DNA from: Calvatia gigantea
Taxonomy: Eukaryota; Basidiomycota; Agaricomycetes; Agaricales; Lycoperdaceae
Assembly (NCBI GenBank): GCA_025093985.1
Contig: JACAAK010000009.1
Location: 992,001 to 1,056,000, forward strand
Direction: 5' to 3'
Length of the DNA stretch: 64,000 nt
The notes below the pieces were generated by a model, which was not told the origin of the DNA, did not search any database, and was given only the letters and a program-made list of their open reading frames with translations. A program made the translations under genes and the position numbers. This document shows positions 13,601 through 24,516 of this stretch, in pieces (positions within the stretch are counted from its first letter, which is position 1; each line of letters opens with the position of its first letter).

Positions 13601-14388
13601 ATGCAAGATAAGAAACAGAGGGACGTTCGACGGCACCCGTCAACCACGAGATAACATCGAGGCCGTATGTGAAGTGAGAACTCTCGACTTCCTCTTCGGC
13701 AAGTTCAATAAGATCATCGACAATGGTTTTCAAGAATGGTGCGACATAAGGCTGATAGATATCGTAAAGGACCTGCAATTCGTCGAAGTAGACCTCGTTG
13801 GTGCCTTGGCCCCCGAAAAGGGCGAAGATTTGGGCCTTGCCAGAAACGGCAGCATTTAATAAAGCGGATTCCGGTTGACGGGGAATTGGTGAAATTTTCT
13901 TGTCCTCAAGAGTCGCGACAGCGCGGAAAAAGCCCGAGAGGACGACTTTGCGGGTATCGCTTGTGTAGGAAGCGGAGAGGGAATGAATATCCTGAGTGTC
14001 CAGGTATGTTGAAGTAAAATATTTGAGCGCATTAAGGAGAAGATTAGTGCGTGCTTCGGTAGATTGCGAGTCGTTATCGATGTTGGATGCAACGTGGGCC
14101 AAAAATTTGGCGGCCAATTCTACAGTGGCCTCAGACTCGTTTTCGAGTTGGGCAGTGGCATCGACTGCGTCTTGGGATTGAGAATGAAGGAATTCGTCGC
14201 GCAGGACTTCTGCGGCGATCCATTCATCAACATTTGTGGAGACAGGAAATGAAACCTTTTTGTAAATGAGCAACAACACCAATGGCGACTGAAACAGGAC
14301 GACATACTCTAATTGGTCCTTTGGCAATGATGAGAGGACGCGTAACAATGCTGGTTTTGGGAGCGGCATGGCCGTTGGGAACCGCCAT
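1691..14388 (-). CDS. fas: Single-chain fungal fatty acid synthase (beta-alpha fusion)
   Basis: Cytosolic type I FAS making palmitoyl/stearoyl-CoA from acetyl-CoA, malonyl-CoA and NADPH. Domains in order (approximate residues): AT (GHSQG, 285), ER ([12 protein letters not shown], about 700), DH hotdog (about 1590), MPT (GHSLGEY, about 1834), then directly the alpha chain start ([18 protein letters not shown], about 2080), ACP (GGKS, about 2250), KR (GVGKGSIG, about 2700), KS (VGAC, 3350; IHGTST; GHSKGG) and PPT ([12 protein letters not shown], about 3860). I find 18 exons and 17 introns of 48-64 bp. ATG 14388 is chosen because intron 14256-14307 joins the [10 protein letters not shown] start to the AT frame; without it that frame stops after about 50 codons. 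Six single-base insertions (about 11734, 11171, 9521, 7292, 5801, 2456) break the frame. Without them the spliced length is 11,799 nt (3,932 aa). No missense loss of a catalytic residue was seen. Confidence 0.95.
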
Positions 14389-14836
14389 CTTTTCGTGAGC
14401 TGAGCGGATGGGGGAGTGAGGGGGAGTACCGTAGAGAGACTCTACAGGGGAAAGCTAAGAGCTGGATCACTGGCTTCGCAATATTATATATGTCCCTGTC
14501 CCCAAAGACGCCCACCCCAACGAATTTTTTTTCGACTGGAGATAGTCACGTGATCGCATTTATGCGACAAATTGTAGAAAGGGCAACTGGCCAAAGTTTC
14601 ACATCACCTTAGTCCTTGCAGGTTAAATTACCCCTTCGTCACCATTAGACTACAAGACATGTGGACTTGTCCAATTACCGCGTCCCCAGTGCATTCATTC
14701 ATTGAGTAAGACATGAATACCATTCGGAGTTTATGGCAGGATTACTGTAAGCGACCATCAACACGCCCCCCAGAAAGCATCTCTCTATCACGTAACTATC
14801 AAACCACCCGAAAAATGGACCTAACTGTCCGAAGCC
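14389..14836. promoter_or_regulatory. FAS promoter region with E-box and TATA-like element
   Basis: 448 bp between the FAS start and the Gtr2 stop. On the minus strand a TATATAAT lies at 14483-14490, about 95 bp upstream of the FAS ATG. A perfect TCACGTGA palindrome lies at 14546-14553, about 158 bp upstream. CACGTG is the canonical core for fungal bHLH factors; in yeast the FAS genes are controlled by bHLH proteins through related sites. That this copy works on FAS is inference from position. Confidence 0.45.
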
Positions 14837-16341
14837 TTACCCACTTTCCCGGGTCTCAGCTTCCACATCGCATATCTCCTGAACTCCTTCCCGGAAAAAT
14901 ACGACGTTATACTCCAGCAACCCTCGTCGCCCCTCATACACGGCTGTGGGAACTAACGCAAGCAAGGCAAGGGACGACGTAATTGCATGGTAGGTCAGGG
15001 TTGTCCCAGGTGTTGCAGCATGCAGTGATGTCGCCGCACTAGGGTAAAACATCTCTTTTATGGGTTTCTTGATTTGGGGCAGTGTGTCTATCGGCATTTT
15101 TGGGGAGGAAGTTGATGAAGTACCATTTATTGATGAGTGATCTTCGGAGACCATGAGTTGACGAAGGCGGGTAGAGCTGCCTGATATCGACCTTGAAGTA
15201 CGCATCAGCGGTAAGAATGGAACTTAGACGGGGGGATTGCGCGCACTTATAAAGGGTGCTGAAAGAGGTCAGCATTTCGAGATAGTCACAACACAGATTA
15301 TGCGTAGCACTATCCACTGGCGAGGCGTCTGTCGCGACTATATAGTCGCGATTTCGTGTCAAACAGGAACGCCTTTGGTGATTGGGAATTCTGATTTAAT
15401 TGGGCAATTGTCAATTGAGTGACTGATCTTAGTACCCCTAAATGCAAACGTACTGCACAAAAAACGTTCAACATGTCTTCTAGGTATGGAAGGGAATCGA
15501 TCAATTTGTGGAGAACCCGAGAAAAGGCCTCGTGGAGGGAATGATCATAGACAGAAGTCAGGTAAAAATTGGGCTGCACCCTTTCGTACTCCGGCGCAAG
15601 GTCAAGTAGTCGATCAGTGACACGCTCCTGTATTTGTCGAAAGTTTTCTAAAGGGGGTTTCAGGTTTCAGAAAAAAAAATGAGGAGCAGTATGGAACATA
15701 CCGATTTTGTCATCCTCTTGCAACTTTTCGGATTTGTGCACGAAAACTTCGATGTTGATGTCCGGATTTGATTGAAAAGCTGCGGTGACAAAGTCAACGA
15801 GCTTGGTGATAGGTTGGTTATATAGATCCTAGAGAAAGCAAATAAAATTCGAGGAATATCAGGGTACTGAGCCACCCACCCTAATATCAATCACAAAAAC
15901 AAGGCTGCGAAAGTCTCCAATTGGTATCCCGATAGACTCTGGAGTAGCGCTGCCAGGGGTATCCCATATCTCGAGTGGAATTACTGTACTGGAAGGTCAA
16001 CGCCAAGATTCATGGTGTTAGCACCCAAGAAGCGGACGCTGGGCTGTTCCCGTACGTACTCTATTGGATACTTTGTAATGCGCATGGTCGTCTCCAAATA
16101 GAATGACTGTTTGGGAGGCAGGTTATTGAACAGGACCTGATGGACGGAAGTCTTGCCAGCCCTGCCGTCGGGTGAGCGGAAATTTTTGATGAAGACCTTA
16201 AACCGACCTGCGAAGACCGAGGAAAAGAACCTTCGTTCGCTGAACAGAATGTGATGAACCAGAACCATTAAGTTGAGCTCCTATAGGATGAGGATGGACC
16301 CCAGTTGCGTCGTAGGATTTATGGTTGGTAGCCATGGTCAT
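14837..16341 (-). CDS. gtr2: Gtr2/RagC-type Rag GTPase
   Basis: Small GTPase that, with a Gtr1/RagA partner, signals amino-acid status to TORC1 at the vacuole. Visible: P-loop VLFLGLRRAGKTS near residue 35, switch region and WDTPG, the HKSEKL base-recognition element (HKxD-like, as in RagC), then the Gtr C-terminal roadblock domain (AFLFDTKSRLY, ATDASPVD, LCCDYLEML) and the family ending LLEYNVVFFREGVQEICDVE. Seven exons, introns at 16162-16207, 15989-16059, 15829-15879, 15648-15701, 15391-15453 and 15192-15246. Two in-frame ATGs (16341 and 16335) are six bases apart; the second has the better context. Exon 6 carries a one-base insertion inside a 20-bp palindrome at 15332-15351. Removing it gives 387 aa, about the family length. 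Confidence 0.9.
15332..15351. repeat. Perfect 20-bp palindrome inside the Gtr2 coding exon
   Basis: tcgcgactatatagtcgcga equals its own reverse complement with no spacer. It lies in exon 6 of the Gtr2 gene, exactly where the reading frame jumps from DTKSRLY to VATDASPVD. Confidence 0.9.
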
Positions 16342-16559
16342 TCTGACAAGAGACGGAGCACGAAAGTGCGTCTAAAATAGCCACACCACATGCCGCGCTA
16401 AATAAGGAAAGTAAGCATCACCTCCGGGACCCTGAATCAATTTCATCATTGTCGCCGTCCCATAGGCTATCCTTAGTCCCGACGCACGTTCGTGGGTTAT
16501 TCTATAGTTGTTCAGAAACATCAGTTTCCCGCTCCCTCCCGCAACACCTCTCGCTACCC
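16342..16559. promoter_or_regulatory. Shared divergent promoter of Gtr2 and VTC4
   Basis: Only 218 bp separate the two start codons, so transcription in both directions must be controlled from here or from inside the genes. It contains a CACGTT near 16482, a weaker variant of the CACGTG site used by Pho4 in yeast, and a pyrimidine-rich stretch just before the VTC4 ATG. No clear TATA box. Regulation is inferred from layout. Confidence 0.5.
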
Positions 16560-19500
16560 ATGAAATTTGGAACAAAAATCAGCGTATGTCGTTCCGTCCG
16601 CCCTCAAACATGCTGTCTAATTCTGGATTAGACTGACCTTTATAACGAATGGCGGCTGTTCTACTTGGATTACAACCATCTCAAGCGAGAACTCAAGGTC
16701 AACATTGGTGTTCTCTGAAGTGCTTGGCGCTCTTCCTTACGCTGCCTTGACAGACCCGAACCACTGGTCGTACCTGGACAGAAAAGGACGAGAATGAGTT
16801 CAAGAACATGCTCGAGGCGGAACTTGACAAAATTCATGACTTCCAGAAGGCAAAGGTTGGTGTCTCGACTATTATTGATCACCTTCCTCCCCTCTCCATG
16901 TCCTTTCTCCAAGCTTGGCCACCATTGCTGGTCGTCTTCTGACAAGCCAAGACGGCCTTGGCCAAGAACTAAGGCTTCCACGGGGTGTATCGCGATTATT
17001 CTATGGTCCTTCTTCCGAATTTATCTCCACTCGAGGGTCGCATCGCGCATGACGCCCTTCGATCAACTCAAGACTGTTTGCGTCATGCCGCACATGCGAA
17101 ACAGGCCATAGGTCTGTTGCCTTCAACCCAGAAACCCGGCCTCTGACGCAACAAACTGGCATCGCGTCGGTCTTTTGATGCGCTTCTTTCTGGTCGTGTG
17201 CCAAGCCAATACGACCCATTTTTGGCTGTGTCCGGCCCCCACCCTTGCCCTCCCTGCCCCTTACCACTTGTCGCGCCGTGACCTGTTAGGAACCTGGCCA
17301 GTTCCCTCCTTGCTCCACTCCTCTATATATATATATTTTATTATCCATCCTTCACCACAAACACTTAAACTTATTGTGATACGTTCTCTCCTACTAGACC
17401 ACAGAGCTCTCTATCCGAATCCGGGACGCAGAGAAGGATGTTCAACATCTCGTCACCATGGATCACGCTTCCGACCGCTCCGAATCAGGTCGTCATTCCC
17501 GTCAAGGATCGGCTGATCTGGAGGTCCAACGGAGGAACCGCGATGATTATGCTCATGACGGCGGTTCCGAAGATGATTTTACAGACGAAGAGGACAATTT
17601 AACTGATGAGTCTTATGACGCCCTTGAGGAACGGTTCCATGGTTTGGAAGAAGAAGTTGCAATTCTCGTTGCTGATGTGCACGATCTCGCGCTGTACACC
17701 AAACTTAATATCACTGGGTTCATGAAGATTCTCAAAGTAAGCCGCTTCCATTATAATGCCTTCTCCAACCGCTGATGTTATAAAATAGAAGCACGATGTA
17801 AGTTGCCCCGATAGATTGTTCACCCCTTAGGCCTAACGCTTTGCGTCAGAAACAAACAGGCATCCCACTGAAGACGTCGTTCATCCAATTTTACCTTGAA
17901 AAACGACCATTCTATAAATATAATTGGGACGCTCTCATTGTCAAGCTCTCTAAGTTATATGACCTTGTCCGTACACGGGGACATCCTGTCCAAGGTGATT
18001 CAAGTGCCGGAGGTAACCAAAGCGCCTTCGTCCGCCAGACGACTAAGTACTGGGTACATCTGTCCTTCAAATACAATCGGCTGTAGTTGGATTAACGTGT
18101 GAGACAGGTTCACCCAGACAACCTAGTCCCCTTAAAACTAGCCATCTTGCGCCATCTCCCTGTGTTAGGCAAGCCTCAATTCACATCGATTAAAGTCGTA
18201 CCCCACACTTATCTATTTTCCTATTTAGTCTTCAACGCTGACAAGGAATTTGAGCCCAGAGATGCCGGTATGTGATTTCTGTGCCAGAGCCATCGATGTC
18301 TGGTTGACCAAAACTTTGCTAGCTATCACCTCCATTTATTTTGATAACGAAGACCTCGAGCTATACCTTGGCAGACTAGAAAAAACTGAAGGTGCGGAGG
18401 CCATCCGCCTTCGTTGGTATGGTGATGTGGACAACAAAACCGTAAGTCTACACCCGCTCGAAGCAGCATTCCAGCAGCTTAACCCCTTTATCATGTATGA
18501 CAGATTTTTGTTGAACGCAAAACCCACCGCGAAGATTGGACTGGGGAAAAATCCGTCAAAGCCCGCTTCCCCCTCAAAGAACACCTTATCAACCCCTTCC
18601 TGCACGGAGAGTATACCGTCGACGCTGATCTCCAACAACTCGTAAAGAAAGGAAAGAAGACCCAAGCTGAAGTCGATTCGATGACTCAACTTGCTAATGA
18701 GGTCCAGTATTCTATCCTTACCAAGAAGCTTCAGCCTGGTATGTCCAATATTCCCCACGAGAAACCCTCTTTCTGATATTTTTTTGAATGAATATATAGT
18801 CATGCGGTCCTTCTACAACCGAACAGCCTTCCAACTTCCTGGCGATGCTCGCGTTCGTATATCACTCGACACCGAACTTACGATGGTCAGAGAAGACAAC
18901 TGGGACGGCAAAGTGCGTTCAGGTGACAACTGGCGTCGGACGGATATCGGTATAGATTTTCCGTTCGATCAAGCTCCGCCTGAGGATAAGGAGATTTTCA
19001 AGTATGGCATATTGGAGGTCAAACTACAGACTCAGTTTGGTCAACAACCACCGGAATGGGTTACGGATCTTGTGCAATCACACTTGGTGGAAGCCGTGCC
19101 CAAGTTCAGGTGTGTCTTTTCAGCTTAACCTGGGGGTGAAGTTACTGACATCGCATGGACGTTGGCAGTAAATTCATTCATGGATGCGCCACTCTCCTAC
19201 CTAACCGTGTCGACCTTGTACCTTTCTGGTTACCCCAAAGTGAGTAGTTTTTTCCAGTCCAACTCCTCGGGGTCCTGATATTTCAACTACAGTGGATGTT
19301 GATATCATCAAACCTGATACTGGTTATCTTAGCGTCATTGAGCGTCCAACAACCTCGTCCAAGACTAGCTCTCGTCAAGCCTCCTCTGGCTCTCACTCCC
19401 CCGAGTACACAGAACCACTATCCGAAGGCGAAGATGAAGAAATGAACATCATACCCTCCAGGAATGAGGGCCATCGCACCGGTCTGAGTGGCGCTGAAGT

Positions 19501-20323
19501 TGAAGAAGCTATCGCCTATCGCGAGAAGATGCTGAAGGAACGAAGAGAAACAGAGGAAGGATCGCCCAAGACCAACGGCAATGGTGCAAGCTCTAGCAAC
19601 GGTGGACTCAATGTTTCGCTCGACGAGCAACCTGGCGAAGGTTCGAGTACAGGGGCAAGACGTCGTCACCGCCGGTGGCCCTCTCTTGGCTTTGCTAAGT
19701 CACGCACTCTGTCGATTGACCCGCTTGCACCGTCCACCGCCTTTGATGAGACACTCAAGAACAAGCTTCACGAAACCCAGAAGTCACAGGCTGGAGGAGG
19801 CAGGCAATCTTCTGAAGAACGAGCCGAGGATGACCAAAACGGCGATCTCAACAATGCACCCTCAAATGATGATAGGATCATGGTCAGGGACTGGACAGCA
19901 CCACCTGGAAAGCGGATTTCTGTCCCTGTTCGTATTGAACCTAAGGTGTACTTCGCGGCCGAGAGGACGTTTTTGGTAAGATCTACCTCCATTCCATCAG
20001 TCATCCCTCTCACAAATCTCCTGTGTTTCACCGCGATGCAGAAATGGCTTAACACTGCAGTCTTCGTTGGCACCATCGCAACGACGTTGTTAAACTTCGT
20101 GCCGGCCGATGATCCAAGGGGCCTCATCAGTGCTGCATTCTTCACATTAGCCGCACTACTTGCCATTGCATATTCCGCCGGAATGTTCGTGTACCGATCA
20201 TACATGCTACGGGATCGGCGTGCATCGGGTCTATACTATGACAAGTATGGTCCGACCATCCTATGCGTTGTAATATTCCTGGCTTTGGCCACAAATGTTG
20301 GAATGCGGGTGTCCGAGATGTAA
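16560..20323 (+). CDS. vtc4: VTC4-type polyphosphate polymerase (SPX-VTC-DUF202)
   Basis: Catalytic subunit of the vacuolar transporter chaperone complex, which makes polyphosphate from ATP while translocating it into the vacuole. Order: N-terminal SPX domain (starts MKFGTKIS; inositol-pyrophosphate surface [17 protein letters not shown]), VTC tunnel domain (about residues 250-525: [54 protein letters not shown], ending [10 protein letters not shown] and WLPQMDVDI), an acidic Ser-rich linker, then DUF202 with three membrane segments. It matches yeast Vtc4 over its full length. Fourteen exons sum to 2,544 nt (847 aa) with no frame problem. Oddities: a 9-nt exon (17789-17797), a 542-bp intron 3 and a GC-AG intron (18169-18228). 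Confidence 0.95.
16856..17397 (+). other. Long VTC4 intron 3 with promoter-like 3' end
   Basis: This 542-bp intron (GTTGGT...CTACTAG) is about ten times longer than its neighbours. Its last 120 bp hold an alternating TA run (17324-17336) followed by CT-rich sequence, resembling a promoter and 5' leader. The downstream exon contains an in-frame ATG at 17458 in the context CACCATGG. The upstream exon ends ...KIHDFQKAK and the downstream exon starts [16 protein letters not shown], which matches yeast Vtc4 across the junction, so the intron itself is well supported. Confidence 0.8.
17789..17797 (+). other. 9-nt micro-exon of VTC4 (Lys-His-Asp)
   Basis: AAGCACGAT lies between two 52-bp introns (17737-17788, GTAAGC...ATAG; 17798-17849, GTAAGT...GTCAG). 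It supplies KHD of the conserved SPX motif KKHDK. Skipping it would keep the frame but remove three residues of the phosphate-sensing surface. Confidence 0.9.
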
Positions 20324-23300
20324 ACATACAAGAGCGGAAAACCCCACGTTCACAAGTAGTGTGCACGGTAGGACCCTCAAGACTCAAGTTGCCCTTCTGC
20401 AGATGTCTCACTTTAGTTCTCTCGCTCTTGCGTGCTCTATCATCTGACATCTGTTTGACTTATATTTGACTCTCGATTTTTGGGCATCAATGCAGAGATC
20501 AGTAATTTATCAATGCCTGTTGATCTTGAGGAGGTGGCATCTGGGTTATCCCCTTGGTGATATTACATCTATTTATTCTCATCCTCTTTTCGACGTCTTT
20601 CCCGACTATCCAAGAGGGTATGTAGTTGAATAACAAACATTTATTTTTACACGTTACGCCAGTCATCATTAGTTGTTCCTCTGAGGACTGCCTGACAACA
20701 CGGGTGCCTGGGAGAAAGATCCCCGGCTCGCCAGCCAAGAGGCTGTCACCACGGATCTAATCAAAAGGCATGGCTTCGCAAAATCTGTAATGTGGGCAAT
20801 GTGTTGATCCCAACACAGTCCAACACTCATACACGCACGCATGCAATAAGCGGTGGTATTATTGACTAAAGTTGACGGATAGTCTGTGCGAAATGTTTGA
20901 CATCTTCCCGGAAAATCATATAAACCCTGGCCTAGCGCAAGATCCAAATAAACCACCCTTTGGGTAAGTTCAAATCTGGACTTCCATCTGCGTTTATGTG
21001 AGGCTGCACGGGTGAACTACGTCTGCGGCTGGGAGGTGTATCGCAGAGCCTTGTGGCGGGCCACGACCTTTATGGGTGAGGATGGGACATGTATGCCTGA
21101 TCTCACACACATACAGTGCATCTTGATTGAAATCGCATACAGCCACCTGTGCTTTGATAATTTCAGTAGATGTCGCTGACTCTTGTGCGGTGCTAGTAGC
21201 CTTGGAAGGTTCAGTCACAGCCCTCCACGTGTAAAAAATCGAACGTCTTTCATGTCCTAACACATCGTAGGTTATGTCTTAATTTTGTTCGCACCGGTAA
21301 CTCATTAGTTCACCAGCACAAGTCCCGCAACAGTGTAGACTAAGACCACTGCACAAAAATACACAAAATGCTCATACCGTGGAGCGCTCTGAAGGTCCGC
21401 CAAGTTAGTCATTCGAGCTCAGGTTCCCATGTATCATTGACATCCCTCATACAATTAGGATTAAGATCGTGTGAAGGTCTCATACCGTTGTGATAGAAGA
21501 TGCCAGGTCCCGAAGACTATGCGACCGTAAGATTCATGTCCATGCGCAATCCCGGAGGGAACCCCAACAGAATCTAAGCTGGACAGTTTCCGGATCACAT
21601 CAAAAGAGGAAATTTTTGCGCGATTTGGTATATCAGGGTCCCACATTGCGATTTCGGATTCCACCCATTATTCGAGGGTGTTTGATGAATGTGGGCTTGT
21701 ACCCCATGACCATGATTGATGCATGGTGCAAGGTATCGGTATATTTGGACGGACGCGAGTTAACAGGACGACAACTAACTCCAATAGCATGTGAATCACG
21801 CGCAATGGAGTTTTTTTTCGTCCGAGTAGTTCGTGCTGTACTTAATCTTATTGTTTGCCTAAATAGCCGTGCTAATCGTCGTTGGCGTTTGATGAGACCT
21901 GTCTAGCTTGCCGAGGAATTTTGAAGAACTAACTGCGGAATACATCCAGCTTGTAATTGCCAGGGGCTGGTGTCATGATTGGTGATAGGCTTGACTGACT
22001 GCGGAGGGTGTGGTGCGGGATTGATTTACAGGAGTCGGTTGTCTCGGAGTCTGGAAACAGTAATGCTCCTACGTCGAGGGACAGAGATCATTCACCAGAT
22101 GTTGGTCCTTGTATCCAGGTCCATGTCGGTGAAACGCGGAGTTCGTGGTAAGTGGATACCACGGGCACCCTGGGCATAAGTACCACTGGAGCGGAGGCTG
22201 ACCAAGACTAACTATCGTCACTTCACGGATGGTGTCGTCCGGCGGCTCAGAAACTGCGATCGCATTGAAATCATAAAATGCCGAGTACCTTCGCTGGCCG
22301 GGGTCGTTTGTGTCTTCGGTGGGCGAAGGTCATCCGACGTCAGAAATATTAATCACCTTTTACAAACTGTAGTGGTGTCATAACTCGTACTTATGTGATG
22401 CTCTAGAGCTCTGAAGGCAATTGATGATCGAACAAAATCAGCTGAACGGGGCCAGCAAATGCGTAGGTGTTGTCAGGAGTGGTGACCAACATGGGATGAT
22501 TGCGGTCGAGTTTGCGTGCTTGTCGGAATGGATGTACAGATAGGTCATAGAGGTAGATATCGTGGTATGTGCCGTAAGAAATCAAGCACCAAACCCCCGA
22601 GAAACTCGCCCTCAACGGACGGTAGTACCAACGTCAAGTGATTATCCTTTCTCTCTCTGTCACTTCACTTAATGTGATGGGACCCATGGAGCAATCCTGC
22701 GGGCAACCGGTAATGCCTTGATAGCTACTTAACATGTATACCACCAGACTGGTTTATTGCCTTTTTATTTTGACTTATTTTTATTTTTATTACTCGACTG
22801 CAAACAAATTGATTGGAGGGAGAGACAAATCCTCCACTGCTGTTGTGTCTGGCTTGAGGCGACAATGGGTTAATTATGGTCCAGAAGTTACCCCTAGCAC
22901 TCCGCCTCGCTCCTTTAGCGCTTCCGCCACGGTTGGCCTGGGTATAACATTAATATCGTACCAGGTAGATACCTAGCTAATTCTAGCCTACGTCCACCAT
23001 GCCTTAGCAGTATGTTTGCGTGTAGCTACTTATAGGGAAGTGCCGGGAAGTTCATTATGATGTCATCGTTACATTTGTTGAGCAAGGCACATGCCCACTG
23101 ACAACTTCTTCCATTTACAAAGCGTTTGTGAAGCAAAGGAACGGACACTAAAAAAAACAAAATTTGTTGAAATCCAGTTGGTTCATGGTGACAAATTGAG
23201 GTAGTGGGTTGTTGGTGGGGTTCAAGAATATGTTTTTTAAGGGGAGGCAAAAGAGGAAGTGGTTCATTTCCTGTGATATTTATGTGAAATAAGGACAAAA

Positions 23301-24516
23301 AATGTAACAAAAAAGGCTAGTAAGTCCATGTAGATGCAAGTAGCACAATGAACACCTGGTTACGGTTGAATCCGGACCCCAACCGGAAGGGTGACGAGAG
23401 TCAATCAGGGAGGGGGCCGAGAGGTTGAGGAACTTGAGGATATACGCAAGCGCCCTCACTGGTGCAGGGGTGCACTTACAAAACCAGAATAGTGGGGCGC
23501 CCAGGCGAGCGCGACGCCTCGTCGATCATCGATGTCATCGTTCACCAGACTCGCTGGCTCTGGGGGAGGAGGTATGGAGAAGAACGATGGCCTTGGCGGG
23601 CGCTGCCACGTGGCTACTTCCCAGAAATACTCTAATAACTCTCAGCTCTTCGACTCAGATAGCAAACAGCTCTTAAATTTAGGTTTAGAGTTAGAACATG
23701 AGCGCTGCGTGAGCGCACCGCCTATGACTTTCTTTATCCCCAAGGCTCCTCGCAGAAGGCGCGCCCATTGCCTGAAGGAAGCATTTCCATTAGCCCACCA
23801 CGTTGATAATCGTCTTTTGCGGTCATGTGCGCCATCAGAGTTACCGCATATGGGCAGAGTGACACAGAAACATTTCCCGGCGCAACCGGTATAAACTTGA
23901 CAACCACTCCTGCGCCCAACCGCCTGCGCCCACTCTGCCTCTACCTGTACCGCTCAACTTGCCTTGTCGAGGGGCAAGTGCTGTTAAGGTTCATCTCTGC
24001 ATCGTATATATGACTTCAAGTCAACCTACTGTCCTTTACACCTCCCCCTCAATTCCCGCTCGCAACGGTTAATCCCTGAAATCCCGGTCCTTGCTGGACG
24101 CATTAGAATGAAGGATACTTATTACGATATCAAATGCTTAGTATGTTTTCATATCCCACTCTTCACCCCCACTTATCTGTCTCGCCTGCTCAGGCCTCTG
24201 ACATGGTTTTAGCGGTGGGTGGTGCAACGCTCTTAACCAGAGCATCCCAGCGCCGGGAAGTGCTGTCGATCGCAGACGCTATGCCGGCGCTCATCAAAAT
24301 TCGGTTTGAGCGCTGTTCTCATGTGCTTATTCCATCACAACAAGAAGGATGAAGCAAGGAAATAGTAAGTAAATTCAAAGCTATCCCTAAAAATACAGTT
24401 ATCTAATAATTACGTGCTAGGGTATACAAGTGGTCAGGATATACTATGGTTAGTAAAAATATTATGAGGTTTACAGCTAAATGACGAAACGAAATTCGAA
24501 TAGGGAAAATGGACGA
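20324..24516. other. 4.2-kb gene-poor stretch
   Basis: Between the VTC4 stop and the 3' end of the first zinc-cluster gene I find no gene I can name. Frames are short and mostly unsupported by splice sites. The one part that looks partly coding is listed separately (21461-22640, minus strand). No terminal repeats or transposase-like motif were recognised. Confidence 0.5.
21461..22640 (-). pseudogene. Possible decayed or intron-rich unknown gene
   Basis: Three neighbouring minus-strand frames read like protein: one around 22403-22640 (includes YGTYHDIYLYDLSVHPF), one at about 22200-22320 (QRRYSAFYDFNAIAVSEPPD, DDTIREVTIVSL), and one at about 22090-22195 (SSGTYAQGARGIHL, FTDMDLDTRTNIW). Passing from the second to the third again needs one surplus base near 22200. 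I could not build a continuous model or assign a family; F-box-like agaricomycete proteins came to mind but without a diagnostic motif. Confidence 0.2.

Noticed and set aside
2139..13647. Many plus-strand and off-frame minus-strand frames of 60-220 codons across the FAS gene
   Set aside because: They are shadows of the real exons; none shows family motifs.
15192..15246. Second frameshift in Gtr2 after FSTLYK
   Set aside because: A 55-bp GTGCGC...CAAG intron resolves it and gives the expected length.
16794..17111. Plus-strand frame continuing VTC4 exon 3 into intron 3
   Set aside because: Family alignment jumps from KAK at 16855 to TTELS at 17398, so the frame beyond 16855 is intronic.
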